64,000 bases of DNA from Lebetimonas sp. JH292 (GCF_000523275.1 NZ_ATHQ01000001.1:567001-631000), one strand, 5' to 3'. Counted from the stretch's first letter, positions 16,269 to 25,787 are shown. Notes: generated from the sequence alone by a model not told the origin. Numbers and translations: made by a program.

Positions 16269-16679
16269 ATGCTTACAAAAAAAATAAATGAAATAAATGA
16301 TGTTTTAAACAATTTAATCTTTTTAACAAAAGAAGATATAACTGCTATAAAAAATGCAGACCACGAAACTATATTTTCACACACAAAAACAAAAGAAAAT
16401 TTAGCCAAAAATTTTTCTTTTTTAAAAAGTGAAATAGATTCAATACTGCTAAGCAGAAACAAACCCATAGAAGAAATTTTTTCACCTCAGGAAGAAATTC
16501 TATTTGATGAATTCAGGGAAAATTTAAGCAAATTTAATTCCCTTCACAAAAAATTTTCTGTATTGGCCCTTGGTGTCGCAAATTTTTATAATGCACTTAT
16601 GAATGAAATAAAAAATGAAAAACCTCTAAATTATAAAAATGAAAACATCTTAAATTCAAAACTCAGCTTAAAGGCATAA
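16269..16679 (+). CDS. flgN: Flagellar export chaperone FlgN
   Basis: 136 residues, all helical, with heptad character from residue ~1 to 115. Sequence conservation in FlgN is low; the call rests on size, helical pattern, and position between flgM and flgK (as in Cj1465). FlgN keeps FlgK and FlgL unfolded in the cytoplasm and brings them to the export ATPase. It ends one base before the flgK ATG. Its RBS is inside a hairpin. Confidence 0.72.
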   Translation: MLTKKINEINDVLNNLIFLTKEDITAIKNADHETIFSHTKTKENLAKNFSFLKSEIDSILLSRNKPIEEIFSPQEEILFDEFRENLSKFNSLHKKFSVLALGVANFYNALMNEIKNEKPLNYKNENILNSKLSLKA

Positions 16680-16680
16680 A

Positions 16681-18843
16681 ATGGGAATTTCATCAGCTTT
16701 TAACATAGCACAGACCGGTCTAAACGCACATCAAAAGGCAATTGACGTAACCTCAAACAATATTGCAAACGCATCAAATAAGGCATATACAAGACAAAGG
16801 GCTGAATTTTCCACGCTTGGAGATGTAAACACCATCCCCGGCGATATAGGAATTGGGGTTCAGATAAAAAGCATTGTCCGGATAAAAGATATTTTTTTAT
16901 TTAACAGGTTTACTCAAGCTTCGGCTAATTTACAGAATTTATCGGCTCAGGAAAAATACCTTCAGGAAATTTCAACATATTTCCCGGATACCACAGACAA
17001 TGGTATATATAAAAATTTAAAAGATTTTTTTGATGCATGGCAAAATTTAGCATCAAACCCCAATGATTCAAGTGTAAAAGTAGATTTGGCATCAAAAACA
17101 AAAATTTTGGCTGATTCCATAAAACAGGTCAGAAATTCAATTACAGATATAAAGCAGAATATAAACAGCGAAATAAAAACGAAAACAGATGAAGCGAATG
17201 ATATTATCAAAAAAATTTCCGAACTTAACAAAAACATATACGCAAATGAAGCAAACAATATTGACCATGCAAACGATTTAAGGGATGAAAGGGATAAACT
17301 TGAAAAAAGACTAAAAGAACTTTTAGATGTCAAAATTTATAAAAACGGATTAAAATCATTTAAAAGCGGGGGAAGTTCAAATATTGATTACGAAAAAAAC
17401 TATTCCATTTCTCTTAGCGGATATCCTCTTCTTGACAATTCCACATATTATCCTATCAAACTGACGGACAATCACGGAGATGTGGATATAAATATTCAAA
17501 AAGAAGACCATACGCTCACTGATATTACAAATAATATAAACGGGGGTGAAATAGGAGGGCTGTTAAATATAAGAGGCAAAGAGATAAATGAAAAAGGTGA
17601 ACCGACTGACGGAATAATAGGGGAAATTCTAAATAAACTCGATACTTTTGCAAGCAGCTTAATAAAAAATGTAAATTCTCTTTATTCCCAGGCGGCACAG
17701 TCGAATGCAGTGTCTGATCAGATAAATGTTCCAATAAGTATTTCCCATGATTTGGCCAACAAACCTTTAAGCTCTTTGAATAATATTTTATTACACCCTA
17801 TAAGAAACGGAAAAATCACATTAAATATTTATGATGATAAAGGGAATTTTATTAAAAATATTTCAGTATCCGTTAACAAAAACGATTCATTAAACGATGT
17901 AATCAATAATATAAACAATGCTTTTAACTCAAACGGGATAACCGACACCCAGGCAAAACTCTTAAACGGGCAATTAAAATTTGTTAACAGTCAAAACGCT
18001 GAAGCTTCAAATGTATTGGTAAAAGATGACGGAAGTACGCTTTTTAGTGCAATGAATGAAATAGAATATCTGCCTATAAATAAAATAAATCAAACCCAAC
18101 TTCCGCTTCCGATGGAAAACGGCTCTTTTGATTTAGTAGTATATAATGACAAAGGGAAAGAGTTAGCCAAAAGAAAAATTATTATCAACATGAATTCAAA
18201 TGATCCTAAATATTCCACTATTGAGGGAATAGTTTCTCAAATTAATACACCAAATATCGACGATAACAACGACAATAATCCAGATAACGACGTTGACGAT
18301 TACTATAACGCCGGTTATTTAAACGGAAAATTTATTCTTTCCAAAAAAACAGATGAAAATACATATGTGGGAATAGATGAAGACAGCGCAAAATTTGGAG
18401 GGGCTATTGGAATAAACAAATTTTTCACGGGAAACAACGCTGAAAATATAGATATAAAAAAAGAGCTTTACGAAACCCCGAGTAAAATTCAGGCAAATAA
18501 AACACCGAGCTCAGGAGACAATAAAATAGCGAATTCCATTTTACAGCTTCAGTTTGAAAAACTCAATTTTTATGAGAAAAACAATATTTCCAATGAAACT
18601 GTTTTTGAATATTACAGAAATATAACAGGAGAACTTGCCGATAAAACGAAAAACATATCTTCAAAAAAAGAAGTTGCCCAGACACTTATGACAAATATTT
18701 CAAACGAATATTACAGTGTCAGCGGGGTTAATATAGACGAAGAACTGATTAATCTGGAAAAATTTCAAAGAGGATATCAGGCAAATGCAAAAGTCATTAC
18801 CACTATAAACCAGATGCTTGATAGCCTCTTTAATATCAGATAG
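16681..18843 (+). CDS. flgK: Hook-associated protein 1 FlgK
   Basis: 720 residues. The N-terminus SAFNIAQTGLNAHQKAIDVT then SNNIANASNKAYTRQRAEF is the standard rod/hook motif, and the C-terminus EELINLEKFQRGYQANAKVI closes the core. The middle (residues ~230-640) is Asn/Asp-rich and variable, with two similar blocks (ITLNIYDDKGNFIKNISVSV near 378; FDLVVYNDKGKELAKRKIII near 482) that look like an internal duplicated domain. FlgK forms the first hook-filament junction. The 3' end overlaps the convergent gene at 18836 by 8 bases. Confidence 0.95.
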   Translation: MGISSAFNIAQTGLNAHQKAIDVTSNNIANASNKAYTRQRAEFSTLGDVNTIPGDIGIGVQIKSIVRIKDIFLFNRFTQASANLQNLSAQEKYLQEISTYFPDTTDNGIYKNLKDFFDAWQNLASNPNDSSVKVDLASKTKILADSIKQVRNSITDIKQNINSEIKTKTDEANDIIKKISELNKNIYANEANNIDHANDLRDERDKLEKRLKELLDVKIYKNGLKSFKSGGSSNIDYEKNYSISLSGYPLLDNSTYYPIKLTDNHGDVDINIQKEDHTLTDITNNINGGEIGGLLNIRGKEINEKGEPTDGIIGEILNKLDTFASSLIKNVNSLYSQAAQSNAVSDQINVPISISHDLANKPLSSLNNILLHPIRNGKITLNIYDDKGNFIKNISVSVNKNDSLNDVINNINNAFNSNGITDTQAKLLNGQLKFVNSQNAEASNVLVKDDGSTLFSAMNEIEYLPINKINQTQLPLPMENGSFDLVVYNDKGKELAKRKIIINMNSNDPKYSTIEGIVSQINTPNIDDNNDNNPDNDVDDYYNAGYLNGKFILSKKTDENTYVGIDEDSAKFGGAIGINKFFTGNNAENIDIKKELYETPSKIQANKTPSSGDNKIANSILQLQFEKLNFYEKNNISNETVFEYYRNITGELADKTKNISSKKEVAQTLMTNISNEYYSVSGVNIDEELINLEKFQRGYQANAKVITTINQMLDSLFNIR

Positions 18844-19480
18844 ATTTATCATAATCTATCTGAATAATATCTTCCAATAAATCCCATCCAAAATGCATAA
18901 CATCAATTTCTGTTATTTTATCCAGATATTTTCCGTTATCATTCATAATGGTATATAATTCTGCCGTCATTTCGGACTTTGGATAAAAATTGCTCGCAAC
19001 GACATCTTGTTTTTCCCCGTTCATTTCCACATTGTTTGGTAAAAGCAAATCACAAAATTTGTTATAAATTTCATTATCCGGTTTTTTAATGTCACAAGCG
19101 CTGTAGCCTATTTTTATTTCATTTATATCGGGATTTTTTTCATATTCAAAATATCCGTCGCCGTTTGTTTTTAAAAGCAGAATAATATCCCCCGTTTTAA
19201 AATTTTCATTTATTATTTTGTCAATATCTTTATTAATATAATCAATATCCTCCGCCGTAAAAATTTTATTTTCAATTTCTATTTCAATGCCCTCAGGATT
19301 GATTCCTGTCAAATCTTCATTTAAACTCAACGCTTCCGCTTCCCCGCTGTCAAGATAAGCCGCAACATTCTCTTTTAGTCTCTCAATTTCTTTTGAATCA
19401 TCCAAATCGTAATCATCTAAATTTATAAGATATGAATAATCATAAATTTTAATAATATTCGTATCGCCTCTGATTATCAT
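18836..19480 (-). CDS. Acidic protein of unknown function
   Basis: 214 residues, not recognised. It is strongly acidic, with many Asp, Glu and Ile, no signal peptide and no membrane segment. The middle has FKTGDIILLLKTNGDGYFEY and YSACDIKKPDNEIYNKFCDL. The C-terminal half contains KSEMTAELYTIMNDNGKY and EIDVMHFGWDLLEDIIQ. I prefer the ATG at 19480 (AGAGGAG 6 bases upstream, matching a new N-terminus MIIRGDTNIIKIYDY) over an in-frame ATG 13 codons earlier. It ends inside flgK and is divergent from the TIGR02757 gene, with a shared TATAAT-containing intergene. A flagellar link is suggested only by position. Confidence 0.65.
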   Translation of the reverse strand: MIIRGDTNIIKIYDYSYLINLDDYDLDDSKEIERLKENVAAYLDSGEAEALSLNEDLTGINPEGIEIEIENKIFTAEDIDYINKDIDKIINENFKTGDIILLLKTNGDGYFEYEKNPDINEIKIGYSACDIKKPDNEIYNKFCDLLLPNNVEMNGEKQDVVASNFYPKSEMTAELYTIMNDNGKYLDKITEIDVMHFGWDLLEDIIQIDYDKSI

Positions 19481-19528
19481 TTTGTCTCCTCTTTTTATAT
19501 AATTATAACAAATTATCAAAGAGAAAAA

Positions 19529-20260
19529 ATGGAAAAATTAAAAAAGAAATTAGACAGTTTGATAGATAACAATATTTATGAAATAAATGAAAAAAAACTC
19601 GATCCAATTATGATAGCCCAAAAACATAATGATGAATATATAGCGTTAACTGCAGCCCTCTTCTCCTACGGAAATGTAAAAGCCATTTTGAAATTTTTAA
19701 ATTCAATTGATTTTAATTTTCTTGAAACAAAAAAAATACCGACAAATCTTTATTACCGTTTTCAGACCAAAGAAGACATATATCAGTTTTTTAAAGCATT
19801 AATCAGTATGAAAAAAGAATATTCTCTAAACGATTTGTTTTTAAAAGGTTATAAAAAAGAAAATAATGTAATTGACGGACTAAGAGAAATAATAAAAAAA
19901 ATTTATGAAATTAATCCTTACAAATCAAAAGGATACGAATTTTTAATAGGCAAAATCCCAAGCAACAAAACCAAAGGCGTCAGCCCGTATAAAAGATGGA
20001 ATATGTTTTTAAGATGGATGGTAAGAGACACTGAGCCTGATTTAGGATTATGGAAAAATGTTAAAAAAAGCGATTTAATTATTCCGCTCGATACGCATAC
20101 CCATAAAGTTTCTTTAAAATACGGTTTATTAAAAAGAAAAACATATGATCTGGCAGCTGCTATAGAATTAAGTGAAAATTTAAAAAAATTTGATCCAACC
20201 GACCCTCTTAAATACGATTTTGCACTTTACCGAATAGGACAATTTAAAATAAATTTGTAA
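19529..20260 (+). CDS. TIGR02757 (DUF2400) family protein
   Basis: 243 residues. The family motifs are seen: DPIMIAQKHNDEYIALTAAL then FSYGNVKAILKFL near residues 24-55, YYRFQTKEDI, GVSPYKRWNMFLRWMVRDTE near 152-170, and PLDTHTHKVSLKYGL near 190-205. The fold resembles HhH-GPD DNA glycosylases, but the function is not established. The His-Thr-His cluster and WMVR motif are conserved. AATTATAACAAATTATC lies upstream. atpB follows. Confidence 0.83.
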   Translation: MEKLKKKLDSLIDNNIYEINEKKLDPIMIAQKHNDEYIALTAALFSYGNVKAILKFLNSIDFNFLETKKIPTNLYYRFQTKEDIYQFFKALISMKKEYSLNDLFLKGYKKENNVIDGLREIIKKIYEINPYKSKGYEFLIGKIPSNKTKGVSPYKRWNMFLRWMVRDTEPDLGLWKNVKKSDLIIPLDTHTHKVSLKYGLLKRKTYDLAAAIELSENLKKFDPTDPLKYDFALYRIGQFKINL

Positions 20261-20325
20261 AAAAATTTAAAATTTATTTTAATTAAGCATTAAATTTGAT
20301 ACAATTACATAAAAAAGGACTTTAT

Positions 20326-21012
20326 ATGGAAGATAGAATTTGGCTGATTTTTGGATTTTTAGGCCATTCTCAGGAAGTTCAGCTAACAGTTCATGTTTTA
20401 TTGGCGGCTTTTTTATCCGTTTTTGTTGCAAAACTTGCCACAAGAAATCTTCAAATTGTTCCAAACGGATGCCAAAATGTTATGGAAGCTGTAATTAACG
20501 GAATGCTATATGTAGGAGAAGATATTACAAACAAAAAAGTTGCAAGAAAATATCTTCCTCTTGCAGGAAGCCTTGCTATTTTTATTTTTATGGGTAACTT
20601 AATGGAAATAATCCCCGGATTCGAACCTCCTACCGGAAATGTTAATTTAACGCTTACCTTGGCATTAATCGTATTTTTTTATTATCATTTTGAAGGAATA
20701 AAATCTCAGGGAGTGGGACATTATATTGCCCATTTTGCAGGACCTGTAAAATGGCTCTCTCCCCTTATGTTCCCCGTTGAGGTAGTTTCTCATTTTTCAA
20801 GAATTATTTCCCTTGCATTCAGGCTTTTTGGTAACATTAAAGGTGACGATTTGTTTTTACTTGTTTTATTGATGTTGGCACCCTGGGTATTTCCTCTCGC
20901 AGGATTTGCCTTAATGAGCTTTTCTGCATTCTTACAGGCATTTATTTTTATGGTATTGACTTACGTATATATTTACGGAGCAGTAACAGGTCAGGAAGAA
21001 ACACTCGAATAG
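20326..21012 (+). CDS. atpB: ATP synthase F0 subunit a
   Basis: 228 residues, about six membrane helices. The proton-path helix holds SRIISLAFRLFGNIKGDDLF near residue 160, with the essential Arg in LAFRLFGN. GNLMEIIPGFEPPTGNVN is also family-typical. I chose the ATG at 20326: AAAGGAC is just upstream and homologues start near MxDRxWLIFG. An upstream in-frame ATG (20296) gives a non-family leader. It stands alone without other atp genes, as in many Campylobacterota where atpB is separate. A gene for a ThiE-like enzyme follows by 25 bases. Confidence 0.92.
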   Translation: MEDRIWLIFGFLGHSQEVQLTVHVLLAAFLSVFVAKLATRNLQIVPNGCQNVMEAVINGMLYVGEDITNKKVARKYLPLAGSLAIFIFMGNLMEIIPGFEPPTGNVNLTLTLALIVFFYYHFEGIKSQGVGHYIAHFAGPVKWLSPLMFPVEVVSHFSRIISLAFRLFGNIKGDDLFLLVLLMLAPWVFPLAGFALMSFSAFLQAFIFMVLTYVYIYGAVTGQEETLE

Positions 21013-21037
21013 GTAAAACCTATTCTTCTTCAATTTT

Positions 21038-21556
21038 ATGCTAACTTATTTTATAACTGATCCCAAATATCCCCTTACAAATATATTTAACTCAATAAAA
21101 AAATATAAACCAAATTTTGTGTGTTACAGAAATAAAAAATATTTTGATGAAAATGAAATAATTGAATTTGTCAGTTTTGCCAAAAAATATTCAACTGTTT
21201 TTATAAATTATGATGATTTAAAAAATGATAAATTACTTCAATATTTTGACGGTATTCACTTTCCGACTTCTAAGATAAATTTAGCCCTAAATTATCCAGA
21301 TAAATTAAAAATAGCTTCAGCCCATTCAATAGAAGAAGTAAAAAAAGCCAAAAATCTAGGATTTGATTATATTACTTTCTCTCCTGTATTTTATTCAAAA
21401 GGACGCAAAGGTGTAGGAATTGAAAAATTAAATGAAATTTGTGAAATTTTTCCAAACACCATAGCACTCGGCGGAATTATCAGCGAAAAAGAAGTAAAAG
21501 AAATTGAAAAATCAAAAGCCATTGGATTTGGTGGCATCAGATATTTTTTTCATTAA
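21038..21556 (+). CDS. Thiamine-phosphate-synthase / TenI-like protein, short
   Basis: 172 residues, shorter than ThiE (~205-215). TIM-barrel landmarks of the ThiE/TenI group are present: LTYFITDPKYP at the start, FDGIHFPTS near residue 70, ASAHSIEEVKKAKNLGFDYI near 90-110, SPVFYSKGRKGVGIEKL near 114, ALGGI near 148 and GFGGIRYFF at the end. ThiE joins HMP-PP to thiazole phosphate. The HMP-PP-binding region (QLRxK) is reduced to FVCYRNK, so it could be a TenI-like protein instead. Co-oriented with atpB; convergent with tyrA. Confidence 0.62.
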   Translation: MLTYFITDPKYPLTNIFNSIKKYKPNFVCYRNKKYFDENEIIEFVSFAKKYSTVFINYDDLKNDKLLQYFDGIHFPTSKINLALNYPDKLKIASAHSIEEVKKAKNLGFDYITFSPVFYSKGRKGVGIEKLNEICEIFPNTIALGGIISEKEVKEIEKSKAIGFGGIRYFFH

Positions 21557-21576
21557 AAAATAAAATTCAATTTTTT

Positions 21577-21611
21577 CCTACTCACTACTCACCATTCACA
21601 ATTCACTTTTA
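21577..21611 (-). repeat. ACTCACN repeat tract downstream of tyrA
   Basis: Plus strand: ACTCACT ACTCACC ATTCACA ATTCACT. In tyrA sense this is GTGAGT-like units starting 7 bases after the tyrA stop. It separates convergent thiE-like and tyrA genes. Confidence 0.75.
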
Positions 21612-21617
21612 CATCAA

Positions 21618-22445
21618 CTACATTATCTTATGCAGTTTGTTTCCATTTTCCATCCAAATTCTGAGCTCGTCCCATTCACTGTTTTCTATTAAATTTTTTG
21701 CCAGTTTCAGCTCTTTTTTAAATGCTTCTATAGCCTTTAAAAGATTGCTTTTATTTTCTCTGAAAATGTCTTCCCACATTTTGGCATTGCTTTTTGCAAG
21801 CCTGCTCATATCTTTAAATCCACCTGCGGCAAGAGTAACAATATTTTCTCCCTCTTCCTGGTTTAAAACCGCATTTGCCAAAGAAAAACTTATGATATGC
21901 GGCATATGGGAAATAAAAGCCGCATGTCTGTCATGGGAAGAGGCTTTCATAAACTTTATTTTCATTTTTAAGTATTGGAACAAATCAATTGCCACTTCTT
22001 TTTGTTTTTTACCGCTATCTTCTATATCACAAACAACCATTATTTTATTTTCATACAAATCTTCTATTGCAGCGTTCGGGCCGGAATACTCCGTTCCGGC
22101 CATAGGATGGGAAGCAACCAGATTTTTTCTTATATTTTTTGGACACTCTTTTATGATTGTCTCTTTGGTAGAACCAAAATCTATAATACTCACATCATTT
22201 TTAAGCGGCATTTTCGAAAGTTCTTTTAATGCCGAAATAATCCCTCTTATCGGTACAGACAAAATAATAACGTCAGCTTTTATTAAATCAGAAAATTCAA
22301 CTATTTCATCCACAAGGCCCAATGTTAAAGCCTCTTTTTGATGAAGGGGATTATGATCAACTCCTATAATTTTTTTGAAATAATTTTTTGAAGAAAGTGC
22401 GAAGCTCCCTCCCATTAGTCCCAAACCTACTACAGCGCAAACCAT
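21618..22445 (-). CDS. tyrA: Prephenate dehydrogenase
   Basis: 275 residues. N-terminal NAD-binding motif VVGLGLMGGSFALSS (residues 6-20); VILSVPIRGII near 55; ASHPMAGTEYSGP near 113, with the catalytic-site His; then HDRHAAFISHMPHIISFSLA near 175, typical of TyrA. It makes 4-hydroxyphenylpyruvate for tyrosine. No chorismate mutase or ACT domain is fused. Divergent from bamA; the same neighbours (Cj0129c-Cj0130) occur in Campylobacter as I recall. Confidence 0.92.
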   Translation of the reverse strand: MVCAVVGLGLMGGSFALSSKNYFKKIIGVDHNPLHQKEALTLGLVDEIVEFSDLIKADVIILSVPIRGIISALKELSKMPLKNDVSIIDFGSTKETIIKECPKNIRKNLVASHPMAGTEYSGPNAAIEDLYENKIMVVCDIEDSGKKQKEVAIDLFQYLKMKIKFMKASSHDRHAAFISHMPHIISFSLANAVLNQEEGENIVTLAAGGFKDMSRLAKSNAKMWEDIFRENKSNLLKAIEAFKKELKLAKNLIENSEWDELRIWMENGNKLHKIM

Positions 22446-22482
22446 ATAACCTCTTTTTGAAAAAATTATATCACATATTTGG

Positions 22483-22488
22483 TATAAT
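22483..22488 (+). promoter_or_regulatory. -10 box for bamA
   Basis: TGGTATAAT with an extended -10 TGG, 27 bases before the ATG at 22516. SD AAAAAGGAT precedes the start. Confidence 0.5.
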
Positions 22489-22515
22489 TTCTCTTAATTT
22501 GAAAAAAGGATTATA

Positions 22516-24699
22516 ATGAAGAAAATTATTTTTGCATCTTTACCTTTTATTTTATTTGCAAATATTAAAACAATAACTTATCAGGGTTTGATACATATAT
22601 CCCCCGTTACGGCAAATACAATAATTTCTGTGCATCCTGGAGATGAATACAATATAAAAAAAATAGATGAAAGTATTAAAAAACTGTATGAGACAGGTTA
22701 TTTTAAAAAAATAAAAGTTGATTACACCAACGATAAACTTACATTTATATGTCAGGAAAAACCAATTATTTCAAGACTGGAATTTGAAAACCTCTCAGAA
22801 GAACTTAAAAAACTTTTAAAAGAACAAAACATTCTTCCCAAAAAAGGAGAAATTTACAAAAAAGAAGTTTATGAAAAATTAACAGAATTTATCGAACAAT
22901 ATTATCTGGCAAAAAAATATTTTAACACATATATCAATATAGAAAAAACCTATATCAGCCCCACAAAACTTTATATAAAAGTAATAATTGTAAAAGGTAA
23001 AAAAATAGATATAAAAGAGGTTAATTTCTACGGTGCAAAACAGATAGATAAAAGCGATTTAATTGATTTAACAGAAAATCAGCCAAAGACCTTCTGGTCA
23101 TTTTTACCAATCTTTAATTCAGGCGAGCTTAATGTATTCAAACTGCCTGAAGACAAGAACAATATACAAAATTATTATTTCAATTTAGGCTATATGGACT
23201 CAAAAGTGTCCATGCCTCTGGCCAAGGCAAATATTGATGATTACAAAGCCGTAATTGATTATAAAATACACGAGGGGAAAAGATATAAGGTAAAAAAAAT
23301 AAATATAGACTATCCTAAAAATATTAAAGTAAAAATACCTGAGCTTGAATTAAAGTCCGACAAATATTTTAATGTATCGGCTCTTAGGGAAGATTTAAAG
23401 AATATAACACATGCTTTTCAAAATATAGGTTACGCTTATGTAAAAGTATTTCCTGAAATTAAAAAAAAAGGTGAATTTGCTTTTATTACCTATAAAGTGA
23501 TACCGGGTGAAATTGTATATATTAGAAATGTGACAATTTCCGGAAACACAAAAACACTTGACAGGGTAATCAGAAGAAATATTTTTATAGCACCAGGAGA
23601 GAAATATTCTTACCAAAATATTACAGATTCAAAATACGCCCTTCAAAGAACAGGTTATTTAGAAGATGTAAATATAGAAGAAAATAAAGTATCCGATAAC
23701 CAAATAGATTTAAACGTAAAAGTAAAAGAAGGCCTTAGCGGTTCATTAAAAGCCGGTATCAGCTACGGAAGTTATTCCAAATTCGGTGTTTCTTTTTCTA
23801 TTACGGAAAAAGATATTTTTGGAAGCGGACAAAAACTCTCAGCCAGCGCCGATTTATCAGCAACCAGTAAAACTTATGCTTTTTCATTATATAATCCAAG
23901 GATATTTGACAGCAAATATTCAATGAACACATCTATTTTTAACAGTGAATTTGAAGGTATTTCATACACTTCCAAGAAAAAAGGGTTTACATTAGGCATC
24001 GGTAAAATGCTAAGCAGAAATTTAAGTTCAAATATTACATACGGATTTACAAAAACAAAATTAACTAATTACGATCAAAATTTAACATATTTAAAACCGA
24101 CCAGTACAAAAAGCTATATTACCGGTTCGATAGGATACAATTCAACAGATAATTATTATTTTCCAACACTCGGAATGAATGCCGGTGCAAGTGTTGAATA
24201 TGCCGGAATTGGGGGAGATGAAAAGTTTATAAAAACAATAGGCAGTTTTAAATATTTTTATCCTCTAAAAAATTCAACATATGAAACATATGCCGTATTA
24301 AAATACAGAATAAAAGCCGGGGTAATAAAAAACAACGGTTATTTACCCATCGATGAAAAATTTTATTTAGGCGGCATTGGAAGTGTAAGAGGTTTTGGGT
24401 CCTATTCTATTTCTCCTAAAGACAGCTACGGAAATTATATAGGTGGTAAATATGAATTTATAACAGGGCCCGAAATTTCCACACCTATAAACAGAAAAAT
24501 AAAACTCTGGGCCAGCGCTTTTGTTGATTACGGTGCTGTAGGAGAGAATAGCTTAAATATTTCAAGAGCGTCAGCCGGTGTTGCAATTGATTGGATAACG
24601 CCGGTAGGACCCCTTACTTTAGTGTTTGCAAAACCTATTAAAAAAGAAGAAGGGGATGACACCAGAATATTTGACTTTTCCATTGGGGCATCATTTTGA
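22516..24699 (+). CDS. bamA: Outer-membrane assembly factor BamA
   Basis: 727 residues. A short signal peptide (residues 1-15) exports it. Five POTRA-like repeats follow (~18-365; for example IKEVNFYGAKQIDKSDL, and IRNVTISGNTKTLDRVIRRN near 337). The Omp85 beta-barrel starts near 405 (LSGSLKAGISYG, LFGSGQKLSASADLS). The lid-lock motif appears as IGSVRGFGSYS near residue 620, and the end LVFAKPIKKEEGDD ... FDFSIGASF carries the C-terminal aromatic. BamA inserts barrel proteins into the outer membrane. Its last 9 bases overlap the convergent flhB. Confidence 0.95.
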   Translation: MKKIIFASLPFILFANIKTITYQGLIHISPVTANTIISVHPGDEYNIKKIDESIKKLYETGYFKKIKVDYTNDKLTFICQEKPIISRLEFENLSEELKKLLKEQNILPKKGEIYKKEVYEKLTEFIEQYYLAKKYFNTYINIEKTYISPTKLYIKVIIVKGKKIDIKEVNFYGAKQIDKSDLIDLTENQPKTFWSFLPIFNSGELNVFKLPEDKNNIQNYYFNLGYMDSKVSMPLAKANIDDYKAVIDYKIHEGKRYKVKKINIDYPKNIKVKIPELELKSDKYFNVSALREDLKNITHAFQNIGYAYVKVFPEIKKKGEFAFITYKVIPGEIVYIRNVTISGNTKTLDRVIRRNIFIAPGEKYSYQNITDSKYALQRTGYLEDVNIEENKVSDNQIDLNVKVKEGLSGSLKAGISYGSYSKFGVSFSITEKDIFGSGQKLSASADLSATSKTYAFSLYNPRIFDSKYSMNTSIFNSEFEGISYTSKKKGFTLGIGKMLSRNLSSNITYGFTKTKLTNYDQNLTYLKPTSTKSYITGSIGYNSTDNYYFPTLGMNAGASVEYAGIGGDEKFIKTIGSFKYFYPLKNSTYETYAVLKYRIKAGVIKNNGYLPIDEKFYLGGIGSVRGFGSYSISPKDSYGNYIGGKYEFITGPEISTPINRKIKLWASAFVDYGAVGENSLNISRASAGVAIDWITPVGPLTLVFAKPIKKEEGDDTRIFDFSIGASF

Positions 24700-25740
24700 T
24701 TTAGCCCTGAATACATAAGCCAGAATTTCCGCCACAGCTTTGTATAATTTTGGCGGAATAATTTCATCCAAATCCACTAATTTATATAATTCTCTTGCAA
24801 GAGCTGGATTTTCCACAATCATTATTCCGTTTTCCCTTGCAATTTCTTTTATTTTTAGCGCCAAATGATTGGTTCCTTTTGCTATAACCATAGGAGCTTC
24901 GTCTTTAGTTTTATCATACCTCAGTGCCACTGCATAATGGGTAGGGTTTGTAATCACAACATCGGCTTTTGGAACTTCAGCTATCATTCTTTTTCTTGCC
25001 ATCTCTCTTTGGAGTTGTCTTATTTTGGCTTTTATTTCAGGATTTCCTTCGGTCTGTTTGAATTCATCTTTAATTTCCTGTTTACTCATTCTGAGAGACT
25101 TTTTATAAGAGTATCTTTGATAAATAAAATCTATCAGGGCAAATACAAAAAAAACTCCAAGCATAGCCATTATAATTAAAGCAGCTTTATTTTCAAGCCA
25201 TTTAATCTGATTGAAAAAATCCATAAGTTCAAGATTTGGAATTTGGGTAAAAAATGTCATAAAAATCCAAAAGCCCACCAAAAAAGAAATAAAAACCTTT
25301 AAAGTGATTTTAACCCCTTCTACCATTTTTTTTAAAGAAAAAAGATTTTTAAGACCTTTAAAAGGATTTAATTTATCAAATTTCGGAGTAATTGGTTTTG
25401 TGGTAAATAAAAAGCCAAACTGGCTTACATTTGCCAAAATTCCAGCAATTACTACAACTAAAAAAATAGGAAACATTACAACAAAAAAATAAAAAGCGCC
25501 TTTTATCAAAATATTAAAAATCAGATTTTTATTAAATTCTACACCTATAAAAGAATAAAAATATTTAAAAAAATCTTCAAAATAAAAAGCAATATACTTA
25601 ACATAAAAAAACAGTACCAATAATGCCAAAAAAAGTACAATAAAACCTGCCGTTTCTATTGATTTTGGGACGTTTCCCTCTTCTCTAGCTTTTTGTATTT
25701 TACGCGAGGTGGGCTGCTCGGTTTTTTCTTCGTCAGCCAT
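24691..25740 (-). CDS. flhB: Flagellar type III export switch protein FlhB
   Basis: 349 residues. The N-terminus EEKTEQPTSRKIQKAREEGN is diagnostic. Four membrane helices lie at ~30-50, ~80-110, ~140-165 and ~185-205. The cytoplasmic domain has the self-cleavage motif NPTH in ADVVITNPTHYAVALRYDK near residue 265, where Asn-Pro cleavage switches export from hook to filament proteins. The end ELYKLVDLDEIIPPKLYKAV is family-typical. No clear sigma-54 promoter is seen just upstream. It is divergent from bioD with ~50 bases between. Confidence 0.95.
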   Translation of the reverse strand: MADEEKTEQPTSRKIQKAREEGNVPKSIETAGFIVLFLALLVLFFYVKYIAFYFEDFFKYFYSFIGVEFNKNLIFNILIKGAFYFFVVMFPIFLVVVIAGILANVSQFGFLFTTKPITPKFDKLNPFKGLKNLFSLKKMVEGVKITLKVFISFLVGFWIFMTFFTQIPNLELMDFFNQIKWLENKAALIIMAMLGVFFVFALIDFIYQRYSYKKSLRMSKQEIKDEFKQTEGNPEIKAKIRQLQREMARKRMIAEVPKADVVITNPTHYAVALRYDKTKDEAPMVIAKGTNHLALKIKEIARENGIMIVENPALARELYKLVDLDEIIPPKLYKAVAEILAYVFRAKSK

Positions 25741-25787
25741 TAACTGCCTTTTTTATTATAATTATACAAATAAGTTTTGGAAAGAAC

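Noticed and set aside
21038-21556. TPP riboswitch before the ThiE-like gene
   Set aside because: Only 25 bases separate atpB and this gene; no thi-box sequence seen.
21637-22341. 234-codon plus-strand frame opposite tyrA
   Set aside because: Shadow of tyrA, which has full family motifs on the minus strand.
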